Assembly (NCBI GenBank): GCA_016177925.1
Contig: JACOUH010000032.1
Coordinates: 1-64,000, forward strand
Reading direction: 5' to 3'
Origin: Planctomycetota bacterium
GTDB lineage: Bacteria; Planctomycetota; Planctomycetia; Gemmatales; Gemmataceae
DNA length: 64,000 bases
Below the pieces are notes generated by a model, which worked only from the letters and a program-made list of their open reading frames with translations, was not told the DNA's origin and did not search any database. Shown one piece after another: positions 38,063 through 46,708 of the stretch (positions within the stretch are counted from its first letter, which is position 1; every line of letters starts with the position of its first letter). Made by a program: the position numbers and the translations under genes.

Positions 38063-38296
38063 TCAACCCGCCTCCTGGGCGCCGGTCCCCGGCCGCTCCC
38101 CCGGCTGCCCTTCCGGAGGGGCCTCCCCGATCGTCTCGCCCTCGATGAGCCGCTCGACCTGTTCGAGCGTGACGCCGAGGTCCTGCAGGAGTAATTCCAG
38201 ACAAGCCGGGTCGGGTTGCTCCCCGGTACAGAACCAGGTGCTGCTCAGGTAGGTCGCGTAGACCTCCCACTTCTTGTCGTTACTCAAGCCGGACAC
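38063..38296 (-). CDS. 77-residue hypothetical protein
   Basis: A GTG start at 38296 with an AGGGGG-type site upstream gives LSNDKKWEVYATYLSSTWFC, LELLLQDLGVTLEQVERLIE and a Glu/Pro/Gly-rich tail. The frame is open much further upstream but reads as non-coding there. No family is recognised. Acidic, orderly composition supports coding; the start is uncertain. Confidence 0.45.
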   Translation of the reverse strand: MSGLSNDKKWEVYATYLSSTWFCTGEQPDPACLELLLQDLGVTLEQVERLIEGETIGEAPPEGQPGERPGTGAQEAG

Positions 38297-38624
38297 AACT
38301 GCTTCCCCCTTGTGAGAACCACGCCCAGGGTAGACGGCAACCGGAGCGTTGCCTGGCGTGCGCCCTGGGCGTCTGCATGATCCTCTGTCCGAAATGTGCT
38401 CGTCAAGAGAAATTGGCCCGCAGCGGCGACGGGCCCTCTTCCTGCGATCTTCCGCTTCGTGACCCTTCGCTGGTCTTGCCGTGCCTCTGGGAAGAACGTT
38501 TGCCGTGTGGTCGTCGGCCAGCGAGGATGAATGGGAGGCGAACCGGAAAAAAAAATGGCGCACCGGCCCGTTTGCAACCAGTGTACCGTAGAGGCACCCG
38601 TTGCCAGAGAGCAGAGCAACTGAC
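38297..38624. other. 328-base gap
   Basis: No convincing gene, hairpin or promoter is visible. Short frames on both strands lack ribosome-binding sites. It precedes the degenerate sigma/WD40 remnant. Confidence 0.4.
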
Positions 38625-38976
38625 ATGCCGACGATTCCAAACAAAGAGGTGATGGGGAGCCTTCGCCGGGGACTCCTCTGCGACAGCGGAGGGGTGACCG
38701 ATGGGCGATTGCTCGAGGAGTTCATCGTCCGGCTGTCAACCCGCGCTGGAAATGCGCCGCCGGCTGGAACAACTGATCGACAAGCAAGAACGCCAGCACT
38801 GGTCTTCCTCGCCGGATCGGCTGCGTACAGGGCGAGCGCTGGAAGTGCTGGAGCGGGCCGGCACACCGGAGGCACGGCGCGTGTTGGAGGTGCTGGCTAC
38901 CGGAGCACCAGGAGCTTGGCTCACCCAGGATGCGCAAGCGTCCCTGACACGACTGTCCAGCCGAACGCGACGGTAA
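38625..38976 (+). pseudogene. Remnant of a sigma-factor/WD40-type protein with internal deletion
   Basis: The first frame reads VMGSLRRGLL and GVTDGRLLEEFIVR, the N-terminal signature of planctomycete ECF sigma factors (DxxLLxRFVxR). After about residue 36 the frame shifts by one and reads PALEMRRRLEQLIDKQERQH, LRTGRALEVLERAGTPEARR and VLEVLATGAPGAWLTQDAQA, which resembles the conserved C-terminal end of long sigma/WD40 proteins of this phylum. The whole middle is missing. An out-of-frame deletion of a multi-kilobase gene is the simplest explanation. Confidence 0.65.
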
Positions 38977-39041
38977 GTTGAGCCGCGAGCCTCGGGCGAG
39001 CACGGGCGCCCGCGCTCGCCCGAGGCTCGCGGCTCAACTTA
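38974..39041. repeat. 28-bp perfect inverted repeat spanning both stop codons
   Basis: Arms 38974-39001 (starting TAAGTTGAGCCGCGAGCCTC) and 39014-39041 are perfect complements with a 12-base loop. The TAA of the rightward remnant forms one tip and the TAA of the leftward sigma gene the other, so one palindrome supplies both stops. It is a likely bidirectional transcription end. Confidence 0.88.
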
Positions 39042-41978
39042 CTTTTGCGGGTACGGCTTGGAGGAAATGTTCCCAAGGTCCCGGGTCTGGGCCGGGGTCA
39101 GGGACAGGTTACGGTACTTCGCGCCGATTTCCCGGAACCCGCCGCCGCTGACGAAGGTCAGCCCGAAGGCGAGGCCGGGAAAGACTCCCTCGACGCGGAA
39201 GGCCCCGTTGGCATTGGTCTTTACCGAATCTCTCCCGGCGGGAATCCCACTCTCGAAGAATCCTCGGGCCGAGTCCGCGGCGTAGAAGAGCCACACCCGG
39301 GCCCCGACGATCGGCTTGCCCTCCTCGTCGAGGAGCTGGCCCGTCAGAGTTGCCCCCGGCCGCAGCTGGACCGTGACCGGCCCCGATTCCTTGCCGCTCA
39401 GGGAGACATGCCCGGCCAGCTTGCGGCCGGCATGCACACACGTCACGACCCGCGGCCGCTCGGGGGACAGGGCCAGGGCGGTGAAGGAGCTGCCCTTCAC
39501 GGGGACGAGCCCGCCAAGGGCGGTCATCCCACTCACGGTGGCTCCGGTCAGGGCCTTCCCATCGGGGCCCACGACGTGTACCCGCGCCGTCCGCCCGCGC
39601 TCGAACCGGACGTCGCAGGTCAAGGTTTCGGTGCCAAGGGCCGGCTCGATGAGAAGGTAGCCGTTGTGCCCCAGCAGCGTCTCGATCGCGCCTCCGGACG
39701 ACAGGAAACACGGCCCCATGCCTGGGTCGTCCTCCCGGTAGGCCCGCTTGCGGTGTGCCGGGTCGAGCCCGACCTGGGTGTACGGGTTGGGCCCCTCGAC
39801 CTCCGCCCGAAACTTGATCACGCCGGAGCCGGGCAGTGCGATCAGGCTGTAGGTGCCGTCCTTCTCGGTCCGGAATCCCTGGATGCCGGTGCGGTAGAAG
39901 TCGTTGCCGGGCAGGTCGCGGAAGAACTTGTTGTCCGACAGGGGAAAGTACCACAGGGCCGCCGGGACCGGCTTCCCTTCCTTGTCGGTCACCCGGCCGC
40001 GGACGCGGACGCCGCGCACCATCTCGAAGTCGAGCTTCAGCGGGGTCAGTCCTCCGTCGTCCGCGAGAGACTTCTCCGCCGGGAGATAGCCTCGATCGAG
40101 CCCTGGCGTGGCCCGGAGCCCGTAGCGCACGCCCTTGGGGAGCCCGATCAGGCGGTAGCGACCTTGCGTGTCGGTGCGGGTGGTCGCGAAATCCTCCCAG
40201 GAGGCGCCCGCGCCGTGCCCGCCGATATGCACGTCGGCCAGGGGCTTGCCGGTCGCCCGGTCGATCACCTTGCCGGCGACCGGCCGCGTCGGCCGGGCGA
40301 CATGCTCGAAGCTCGGGGCGTAGAGGGCGGGCAGGGACGGCGGCCCCAAGCCCGGCTCCGGCTCGGGCCGGCGCAGCGCCTTAACGTCCAGGCCAGGACG
40401 ACACAGCACGTAGAGGACGCGGTGCTCGATCGTCGGCCCTTCCAAGCGCAGGACCGCGACCCGATCGGCTCCCACCCCGCGGACCTTGAAACGTCCATCG
40501 GCGTCGGTCTTCACCGCCATCAGCCCGGCCACGGAGGGCTGGTACAGATGCTTGGTGAGCAGAGGGGAGATGCGGTTGCTGTCCGGGCTCCAGCTCTTCA
40601 GCACAGGCGTTAGGTTCTCCTGGGGTGTCGCCTTCAGCGACCGGACACGGACGACGGCGTCCTTGACGGGCCGACCCTCCAAGTCGAGGATTCGGCCGGA
40701 GAGAGGAGTCGCAAGATCACGGACGAGCCGGAGCGTGACCTCGCCCTTGCCCAGGCTATCGGCCTCGACCCAGTCGGGGCCGTAGCCGTCCGCGGCGGCG
40801 ACAAGCTGCCGCCCGCGCACCAGGCCGGTGCGCGCTGCCGTCAGGTGGAACCGGCCGTCCGCCCCACTCGTCGCGGAGACGACTGCCTCAGCCCTGTCAT
40901 CGTCTCGGTCAGAGGAACAGAAGAGCAGCCGGGCCCCGGCGAACGGCTTGCCGTCGGGGCCGAGGATGCGGCCGCGGACCTCGACCATTTCGGCTGACTT
41001 TCCCGGCCCCTCGGTGAGCTTCTCGGCCAGGCGCCCTTTCACTGCTTTTTCCGCTCGGGCTACTCCTTGAAACCCGTTGGCCTGCGGCGTCACCCTGGGA
41101 TCGGCGGCCGCCGGCTGTCGCGCCATCACGCCGGCCCCGGCGACCAGCAGCCCGGCGAGGAGGACGAACCCGGTGACAAGCTTTCCCCTGGTCGTGAACA
41201 TGGTCGGAACGCCTCCTTTCACCAGGGCGGCAACGCCCGGCGAGGTGATGCCCGTGAGGCCACCCTTGGCGGCACAGGCCGACGCGGCCCGGACCGTCGA
41301 CGACGCCAGCGCGGCTGGGACGACCGCACCGGCGGGGCCTCGGGATAGTGCCACTGCCGTCAGCACGGCAGACAGGGACACACCTCGGCGGGCGAGCCGG
41401 CGGAGCAGTTCCTTGCGGGCCTGGCTGAGCCGGGCCGACACGGTGCCGGGCCGGCAGCCTAACTCGCGGGCCACCTCGGCCTGGCAGCGCCCTTCCAGGA
41501 AGCAGAGGACGAACGGCAGGCGAAGCTTCTCCGGCAAGCGCAGGACCTCCTCGTCGAGGGCGGCCTGGACGTCGCGCCAGGTCCCCTCGGAGACGGATTC
41601 CTGGTCGGGCTGCCGCGCCTGCTGCTCACGGGCCCGCCGGCGGGCGGCCCCACGGCGGGCCCGGCGGGCGATCCGGACGGCCACGCCATACAACCAGCCG
41701 GCGAGCGTACCCGCGTCGCGGAGGTAGCCGCCCTTCTTGGCCAGGACGACAAAGGTGGCCTGGAAGGCGTCCTCCGCGTCCTGTTCGTGACCGAGCACCG
41801 CCCGACAGACGCGCCACACCAGCGGCCCGTGCCGCCCAACCAGGGCAGCAAACGCCGCCTGGTCCTGCTCCCCGGCGAAGCGCCGGAGCAGGTCGCTGTC
41901 GGTCAACTCGTGTGCCGACGAGACGAGTGACAGCTGGTGGATGTGGCGCAGGATCGTGCCGGATGATGCCGTGGTCAT
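39039..41978 (-). CDS. ECF sigma factor fused to membrane helix and carboxypeptidase-regulatory-like repeats
   Basis: A 979-residue protein. Sigma region 2 spans about residues 28-105 (DLLRRFAGEQDQAAFAALVG, RAVLGHEQDAEDAFQATFVV) and region 4 about 138-195 (LRLPFVLCFLEGRCQAEVAR, PGTVSARLSQARKELLRRL). A single membrane helix (about 266-286, KLVTGFVLLAGLLVAGAGVM) leads to some 690 residues of repeated beta-sandwich domains (VEVRGRILGPDGKPFAGARL, LSGRILDLEGRPVKDAVVRV, VAGKVIDRATGKPLADVHI). The layout implies a membrane-held sigma factor with an external sensor or binding part, possibly released by proteolysis. GGAGG precedes the ATG at 41978. Its stop lies in a palindrome. Confidence 0.85.
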   Translation of the reverse strand: MTTASSGTILRHIHQLSLVSSAHELTDSDLLRRFAGEQDQAAFAALVGRHGPLVWRVCRAVLGHEQDAEDAFQATFVVLAKKGGYLRDAGTLAGWLYGVAVRIARRARRGAARRRAREQQARQPDQESVSEGTWRDVQAALDEEVLRLPEKLRLPFVLCFLEGRCQAEVARELGCRPGTVSARLSQARKELLRRLARRGVSLSAVLTAVALSRGPAGAVVPAALASSTVRAASACAAKGGLTGITSPGVAALVKGGVPTMFTTRGKLVTGFVLLAGLLVAGAGVMARQPAAADPRVTPQANGFQGVARAEKAVKGRLAEKLTEGPGKSAEMVEVRGRILGPDGKPFAGARLLFCSSDRDDDRAEAVVSATSGADGRFHLTAARTGLVRGRQLVAAADGYGPDWVEADSLGKGEVTLRLVRDLATPLSGRILDLEGRPVKDAVVRVRSLKATPQENLTPVLKSWSPDSNRISPLLTKHLYQPSVAGLMAVKTDADGRFKVRGVGADRVAVLRLEGPTIEHRVLYVLCRPGLDVKALRRPEPEPGLGPPSLPALYAPSFEHVARPTRPVAGKVIDRATGKPLADVHIGGHGAGASWEDFATTRTDTQGRYRLIGLPKGVRYGLRATPGLDRGYLPAEKSLADDGGLTPLKLDFEMVRGVRVRGRVTDKEGKPVPAALWYFPLSDNKFFRDLPGNDFYRTGIQGFRTEKDGTYSLIALPGSGVIKFRAEVEGPNPYTQVGLDPAHRKRAYREDDPGMGPCFLSSGGAIETLLGHNGYLLIEPALGTETLTCDVRFERGRTARVHVVGPDGKALTGATVSGMTALGGLVPVKGSSFTALALSPERPRVVTCVHAGRKLAGHVSLSGKESGPVTVQLRPGATLTGQLLDEEGKPIVGARVWLFYAADSARGFFESGIPAGRDSVKTNANGAFRVEGVFPGLAFGLTFVSGGGFREIGAKYRNLSLTPAQTRDLGNISSKPYPQK

Positions 41979-42100
41979 GCTCGTAGTCCCTCCGACGGGA
42001 TGTGTCTCCGTTATACTCCCCGCCGGAGGGAAAACCCTGCGAGAAAGGATTCGTTGTCGTTGCGGATCGTGTATCAAGCGGCCGATTGGTTACCCCAAAC

Positions 42101-42133
42101 GAAAAGGGCCTTCGGGATTCCCCGAAGGCCCTT
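42101..42133 (-). terminator. Rho-independent terminator of the LTxxQ-type gene
   Basis: On the minus strand AAGGGCCTTCGGG pairs with CCCGAAGGCCCTT around a 4-base loop and is followed by TTTTC. It lies 27 bases after the stop at 42160 and before the sigma-factor gene. Confidence 0.85.
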
Positions 42134-42159
42134 GTTCGTCAGCGCGCAGCGCTCATCGA

Positions 42160-42855
42160 TCACAGCAGTTGCTGGTTGTTGCGCGGACGACGGTTGCCGC
42201 CGCCCGGACGCCGCTGCTCGAACTTGACCTCGAACGGCTCGCCGACCATGTCCGCCCAGGTCTTCTTCTGCTCCGAGGTAAGCGAGGCCGCAATCTTGCC
42301 CTGCGTCGCCTTGCCCACTTTCTGGCGGATCTCGCGGATCTTCTGGCCATCGGTGCGGCGATCCAGACCCTTGGTTTCCTCCTGGATCTTGTCCTCGCCC
42401 TCCTTCAGGGCCGTCTTGATCGTTTCCTTCTGCTCGTCGGTCAGCTTGAGCTGCTTCTGCACGTCCGCATTGGTGAAGGCCCGGGTGCGGAGCTGCTGAA
42501 GTTGGATCTGTCCGAAGCGTTTCTTCTGCTCGCTGGTCAAGTCGGCCGCCTTGGTCAGCTCCTCGGTGGTTTCTTTCTGGAGGGCCTGGAACTTCGCCTG
42601 GCGCTCTTCTTGCTTGAGATCGCGGAACTCTTCCCGCGCCTTCTGCATCTTCTCCTGGATCTTCTTGCTGGCCTCGTCGATCTTCTCTTTCTGTTCCTTG
42701 GTGATCTTCAGTTCGTCCTGCACGCTCTTGTTCGTGAGCAGATTGCCGCCGCCGAAGCCACCGCCCGGCCGCTGGCGCTGGCGTTGAGCCAGCGCGGGGG
42801 AGGCGAGCATGACCACCAGCGCCAGGCTCAGGGACGCCTTGCAAAAGTTACGCAT
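42160..42855 (-). CDS. Periplasmic helical protein, Spy/CpxP (LTxxQ)-like
   Basis: A 231-residue exported protein with a signal peptide (FCKASLSLALVVMLASPALA) and a Gly/Arg-rich start. It is almost wholly helical with repeated LT/K-xEQK words: LKITKEQKEKIDEASKKIQE, ADLTSEQKKRFGQIQLQQLR, LKLTDEQKETIKTALKEGED, ASLTSEQKKTW. The spacing resembles LTxxQ chaperone-like proteins such as Spy, but the protein is longer and more charged. GAGGG lies upstream of the ATG at 42855. A binding role in the periplasm is inferred. Confidence 0.72.
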   Translation of the reverse strand: MRNFCKASLSLALVVMLASPALAQRQRQRPGGGFGGGNLLTNKSVQDELKITKEQKEKIDEASKKIQEKMQKAREEFRDLKQEERQAKFQALQKETTEELTKAADLTSEQKKRFGQIQLQQLRTRAFTNADVQKQLKLTDEQKETIKTALKEGEDKIQEETKGLDRRTDGQKIREIRQKVGKATQGKIAASLTSEQKKTWADMVGEPFEVKFEQRRPGGGNRRPRNNQQLL

Positions 42856-43084
42856 GGGAACCGCCCTCGAAAGAAAAGTTTGGGGAAACACGTTCACTCT
42901 TCCACTCCATCCACTTCTCTCTAACCCCGGCATCTCTGGCGAGTTCCGCGCCCCGTACAATTTCTTTCCGTCGGCGACGCCTGCGGCCGGGCCCGGTTCG
43001 TAAGATAGGCGGAGGGGTCCGCACGCGGGCCGTCGTCGCGGCCGGCGGGAAGGACCAACGGCGAAGAGACGAAAGGGGCGCGGC

Positions 43085-43270
43085 GTGGCAAACGTGAATC
43101 GGCAGACGGCCAACCGGGACGCCAAGCGGAGGCGCCGCCGCCTCGAGGTGCGCAGGACCATCGCCCGCTGGGAGGCCGAGAACCGTGACAGGGCGGCACG
43201 GGGCGAGTTGCCCGAAGACCTCACCGCCAAGATCCGGGCCCTGCGCAAGCAGATGCGCCTCCACGGGTAG
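43085..43270 (+). CDS. Small basic hypothetical protein
   Basis: A 61-residue protein from a GTG with AAAGGGG upstream: NRQTANRDAKRRRRRLEVRR, TIARWEAENRDRAARGELPE, IRALRKQMRLHG. It is strongly basic and helical; nucleic acid binding is plausible. It is divergent from the LTxxQ-type gene and converges on the cyclase gene 14 bases away. It could be chance, but composition and site favour a gene. Confidence 0.5.
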   Translation: MANVNRQTANRDAKRRRRRLEVRRTIARWEAENRDRAARGELPEDLTAKIRALRKQMRLHG

Positions 43271-43283
43271 CCGCCGCGCTGCC

Positions 43284-45569
43284 CTACTTGGATTCCATCA
43301 CCCACACGCCCTTCCACTCGCCGAGAGGTGGGTGTTTCTTCAGGTGCTCGCACCGCTGCACATAGAGTTGAGATGCCTTGTCGGCGGGATGATGGCGGAG
43401 GGCCTCGCGGAACGCATGCACGGCCTTGTCCCAGTTCCCCAAGCGGTATAGCTCGATGCCGTTGCGGAAGTGATTAAGGACGTCCACCATCGCGGGGAAA
43501 GTCCCTTCCGTGTGGTAGTCGAGGACCTCGTAAACCCGAACGGGCTCCGTCTTGCCCTTCACGACGACCGAGTCAATCTCGCGCGTCCGGTAGGTGCCGC
43601 GCAGCTGGTTCAAGGTGTTCTGGCTGATCAGGATGTGGGCGCCATACTGCTTGCACGCGCTCTCCAGCCGTGAGGCCAGGTTGACGCCGTCGCCGATGAC
43701 CGTGTAATCCATTCGCTTCGGGGAGCCGATGTTTCCGGAAACGACGTGATCGGTGTTCAGGCCGATGCCCATGTCGATGAGTTTCCGGCCGCGGCTGGCG
43801 CGATCCCGGTTGTATTCCCCCAACTCGCGCATCATCGAGATGGCCGCCCGAACGCCACGGTCCGGGTCGTCGTCGTGGGCCAGGGGCGTTCCGAAGACCG
43901 CCATGATGGCGTCCCCGATGAACTTGTCCAGCATGCCTCCCTCGCGCTGGATGCACTCCACCATGATGGTGAAATACTCGTTCAGCAGCGCGACAGTCCC
44001 CTGCGCGCCCAGTTCCTCGGTGAGCGTGGTGAAGTTGCGCACATCGGAGAAGAGCACAGTCGCCTGGCGGGCCTGCCCGCCCAGGATGTCCTCCCCGGCC
44101 TGGAGCAGCTTGTCGGCCAGTCCCGGGTCCATGTACCGCGCCATGGTGGACTTCAGCCGCTTCTCGCTGCTGATGTCCTCGATGAGCATCATCGAGCCCA
44201 GGTTCTCCCCCTTGCCGCTGGTCAGGGGCAGCACCGTGACGTTGACCGAGCGTTTCTCCGTTCCGGCGGCGATCTCGGCATCCATCGTGATGGCCGTGGT
44301 GCGATCCTGCTTGACCCGGCGAATGCTCTCGACGACCCAGGCGTTTTTTCCCTGGAAGAAGTCCGCGGCCAGCCGGGCGAGGACCTCCCCCTGGCGGACC
44401 CCCAGGATGCGCAGACCCGCCTGGTTGCAGGTGACGATCCGCTCGTCCACGTCGAACGTGACCACGCCGTTGGACATGCTCTCCAGGATGCTCTCGTTGT
44501 AATTCTTGATACTCTGGATGTCGTCGAAGAGCTTGGCATTTTCCAAGGCGATCGAGATCTGCGCCGTGAACGCCTTCAGCCGCACCTCGTCATCTTTCTT
44601 GAAGGTCCCGCCGATCTTGTTGAGGACCTGGGTGACGCCAATCGCCTTGCCCGCCTTGTTGGTCACCGGCACGCAGAGGAGCGAACGGGTGAAGAAACCG
44701 GTCTGCTTGTCAAAGGCCGGGTTGAAGCGCAGGTCGGCATAGGCATAGGGGATATTGACGGTCTCCCCCGTCTGAAAGACGGTCCCGGCAATGCCCATAC
44801 GGTTGGGGAACCGAATCCGCGTTGCCCCCAGCCCCTCGCCGACCTCGGTGTACAGCTCGTTGGTCTTCTCGTCATTGAGGAACAGCGTCGAGCGCTCGGC
44901 ATTGAGGATCTTCGTGACCATCGACATGATCATTTGCAGCAAGCGGCCCAGTTGAATCTCCGAGGAGATCTCCGCCACCACGTTGAGGAACTCGGCTTCC
45001 TTCCGCTGATTGTCCAGCATCTTGGCGACGGACAGGGTGCCATGCAGGACAATCGACGCCTGCTGCATGACGGCCTCGAGGAAGGTGAGGTCGTCCCGGG
45101 TAAATCTCCCGTTCGTCTTGTTGAGCGCCTGGGCGACGCCGAGCAACTCGCCCCGTCTGGTCCGGATCGGCGTGCAGAGGACGTCCTGCGTTCGGTAGCC
45201 CGTCTTCTCGTCGACCGACGGATTGAACCGCTCGTCGGCATAGGCATCGGGGATCAGCACACTCGTCCCCGTCGTGAAGACGAGCCCGACGATGCCGACG
45301 GTGTCGGGGACGCGGATCTCGGGGACGTGATCTCCCAGGGCGACGCGCGAGTACAGTTCGCCGCTGGAGGCGTCGTGCAGGAAGATGCTGCTGCGGTCGG
45401 CCTCCGTCGCCTCCGACGTCATGGCAACCAGCGCTTCCAGTTGCTCGTCGAGCGAGTTCAGAGCGGCCAGCCGGTTCACGAACGCCAACAGCGCGTCTGC
45501 TTTTCCGTTCCGCGCAGGGCGACGTCGCCTTGGCCGCACGCCGCTCGCAGGGTTATCGTTGCCCGGCAT
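43284..45569 (-). CDS. GAF-GAF-PAS class III adenylate/guanylate cyclase
   Basis: A 761-residue cytosolic signalling enzyme. Two GAF domains (about 40-185 and 205-360) share ADERFNPSVDEKTGYRTQDV and ADLRFNPAFDKQTGFFTRSL, then a PAS domain (about 375-490) and a catalytic domain (500-685). Metal Asp509 is in VLFSDVRNFT and the second Asp in KFIGDAIMAVFG; MDYTVIGDGVNLASRLE supplies the purine-site and transition-state Asn/Arg. A Thr rather than Asp in MDYTVIGD is common in bacterial adenylate cyclases. A TPR-like tail follows. The start overlaps the coiled-coil gene by 17 bases, so the two are translationally coupled. Confidence 0.88.
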   Translation of the reverse strand: MPGNDNPASGVRPRRRRPARNGKADALLAFVNRLAALNSLDEQLEALVAMTSEATEADRSSIFLHDASSGELYSRVALGDHVPEIRVPDTVGIVGLVFTTGTSVLIPDAYADERFNPSVDEKTGYRTQDVLCTPIRTRRGELLGVAQALNKTNGRFTRDDLTFLEAVMQQASIVLHGTLSVAKMLDNQRKEAEFLNVVAEISSEIQLGRLLQMIMSMVTKILNAERSTLFLNDEKTNELYTEVGEGLGATRIRFPNRMGIAGTVFQTGETVNIPYAYADLRFNPAFDKQTGFFTRSLLCVPVTNKAGKAIGVTQVLNKIGGTFKKDDEVRLKAFTAQISIALENAKLFDDIQSIKNYNESILESMSNGVVTFDVDERIVTCNQAGLRILGVRQGEVLARLAADFFQGKNAWVVESIRRVKQDRTTAITMDAEIAAGTEKRSVNVTVLPLTSGKGENLGSMMLIEDISSEKRLKSTMARYMDPGLADKLLQAGEDILGGQARQATVLFSDVRNFTTLTEELGAQGTVALLNEYFTIMVECIQREGGMLDKFIGDAIMAVFGTPLAHDDDPDRGVRAAISMMRELGEYNRDRASRGRKLIDMGIGLNTDHVVSGNIGSPKRMDYTVIGDGVNLASRLESACKQYGAHILISQNTLNQLRGTYRTREIDSVVVKGKTEPVRVYEVLDYHTEGTFPAMVDVLNHFRNGIELYRLGNWDKAVHAFREALRHHPADKASQLYVQRCEHLKKHPPLGEWKGVWVMESK

Positions 45570-46245
45570 AAGCTTGCTCCAGTTGTTGCCGGATGACCGT
45601 AATGTGTTTCTGCAGGTGCTCGATGTCGTCGCGATGCCGGCGTTCGAGTCCTTGCTTCTCTTCCTGAAACGCCAGTCTCTCTCGCTCCAGTTGCTCGCGC
45701 ACCGCGACCACGGTCGCCCGGAGCTGGGCCATTTCGCTCTGTGCGCTGCTGAGTTCTCGTTGCACCCTGGCTTCTGAAGCAGCCCGCAGGCCCTCCAGCT
45801 CGTCGCGCAGCGCGACAATCGTCGCCCGGAGCTGGCTGATCTCGCTCTGGGCCAGGGAGACCGCCGCCTGGACCGCGGCCTCCCTCTCCGCCTGTGCCTT
45901 CTCCAGTTCGTCGCGAAGAGCGGCGGCGATGGCGCGAACCTGAGCGGTTGCCTTGCCCGCCTCGGTGGCCGCCGTTTCCACGCCCAGGTCTTTCGCCGCC
46001 AGCGCCGCCTCCAGCGCCACGCGCACCTCGCTGACCGTCGCCTTGAGATGCAGGCTTTCGCTGCCGGCCACGGCAACCGCATCCTGGACCTTCTGCTGCG
46101 TCCTGGCGGCTTGCAGTTCCAGTTCCAGGCGGAGCGCGCCAATCGTGTCATGCAGCTGGCGAATCTCAGCCTGGGCCAGGCTCAGGTCGCGCTCGAGATC
46201 GCGGGTCCGAACGGGCGTCTCATTCATGGTCACCGTGCTCGGCAT
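45553..46245 (-). CDS. Coiled-coil partner of the cyclase
   Basis: A 230-residue, almost continuous coiled coil made of imperfect repeats: DLSLAQAEIRQLHDTIGALR, VSLAQSEISQLRATIVALRD, LSSAQSEMAQLRATVVAVRE. No other domain is seen. The ATG at 46245 has GAGGAG seven bases upstream. The end overlaps the cyclase start, implying matched synthesis and perhaps a structural or dimerising partner of that enzyme. Confidence 0.75.
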   Translation of the reverse strand: MPSTVTMNETPVRTRDLERDLSLAQAEIRQLHDTIGALRLELELQAARTQQKVQDAVAVAGSESLHLKATVSEVRVALEAALAAKDLGVETAATEAGKATAQVRAIAAALRDELEKAQAEREAAVQAAVSLAQSEISQLRATIVALRDELEGLRAASEARVQRELSSAQSEMAQLRATVVAVREQLERERLAFQEEKQGLERRHRDDIEHLQKHITVIRQQLEQAYAGQR

Positions 46246-46377
46246 GGTGGCTCCTCGTTCTGGCCGCCCGGGGACCGGGACGGCGGGACGGCCGCCGGCC
46301 CGGTACACCCAGGCAGGCCGTGGTCTGGGACGTCGTCTACTTCACGACCTGGGAGGGGGAGGGCTCTCGGGCGAGCC

Positions 46378-46460
46378 GCCGGTCGCGCCAAGCGCTTGCG
46401 GGCGGCACCGCGAATCGCGTGGTCGTTCCAGGCCGCCCGCAAGCGCTTGGCGCGACCGGC
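46378..46460. repeat. 29-bp perfect inverted repeat
   Basis: Arms 46378-46406 (GCCGGTCGCGCCAAGCGCTT and onward) and 46432-46460 are perfect complements with a 25-base loop. It lies in the 463-base gap between the kinase gene and the coiled-coil gene. The rest of that gap carries no visible gene. Confidence 0.85.
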
Positions 46461-46643
46461 GATCAGCGAGCCTGAAACAGCACTCCCCCTGACGAATGGT
46501 GAGCAAGTCGCTCGGACGGCGCAACACCGCCCGGGATGCAGAGCATCAAGCTAGACTTCGTCGCCAGACTTCAAGACCGTACCAGATGCCTGCGCCCCCG
46601 GCAAGGGGCTGGGTGACGGGCGGCGGATGCTCCTCCCGATTGC

Positions 46644-46674
46644 GGCGAGCGGGGGGTGACACCTCCCGCTCGCC
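46644..46674. repeat. Short inverted repeat, GGCGAGCGGGGGG family
   Basis: GGCGAGCGGGGGGTG and CACCTCCCGCTCGCC pair with one mismatch and almost no loop, 35 bases after the kinase stop. It belongs to the same family as 14,655 and 58,243 and could serve as the kinase transcript's end. Confidence 0.7.
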
Positions 46675-46708
46675 AAATCGGCTGAACCGCGCAGCCGCCG
46701 CATCGCGG

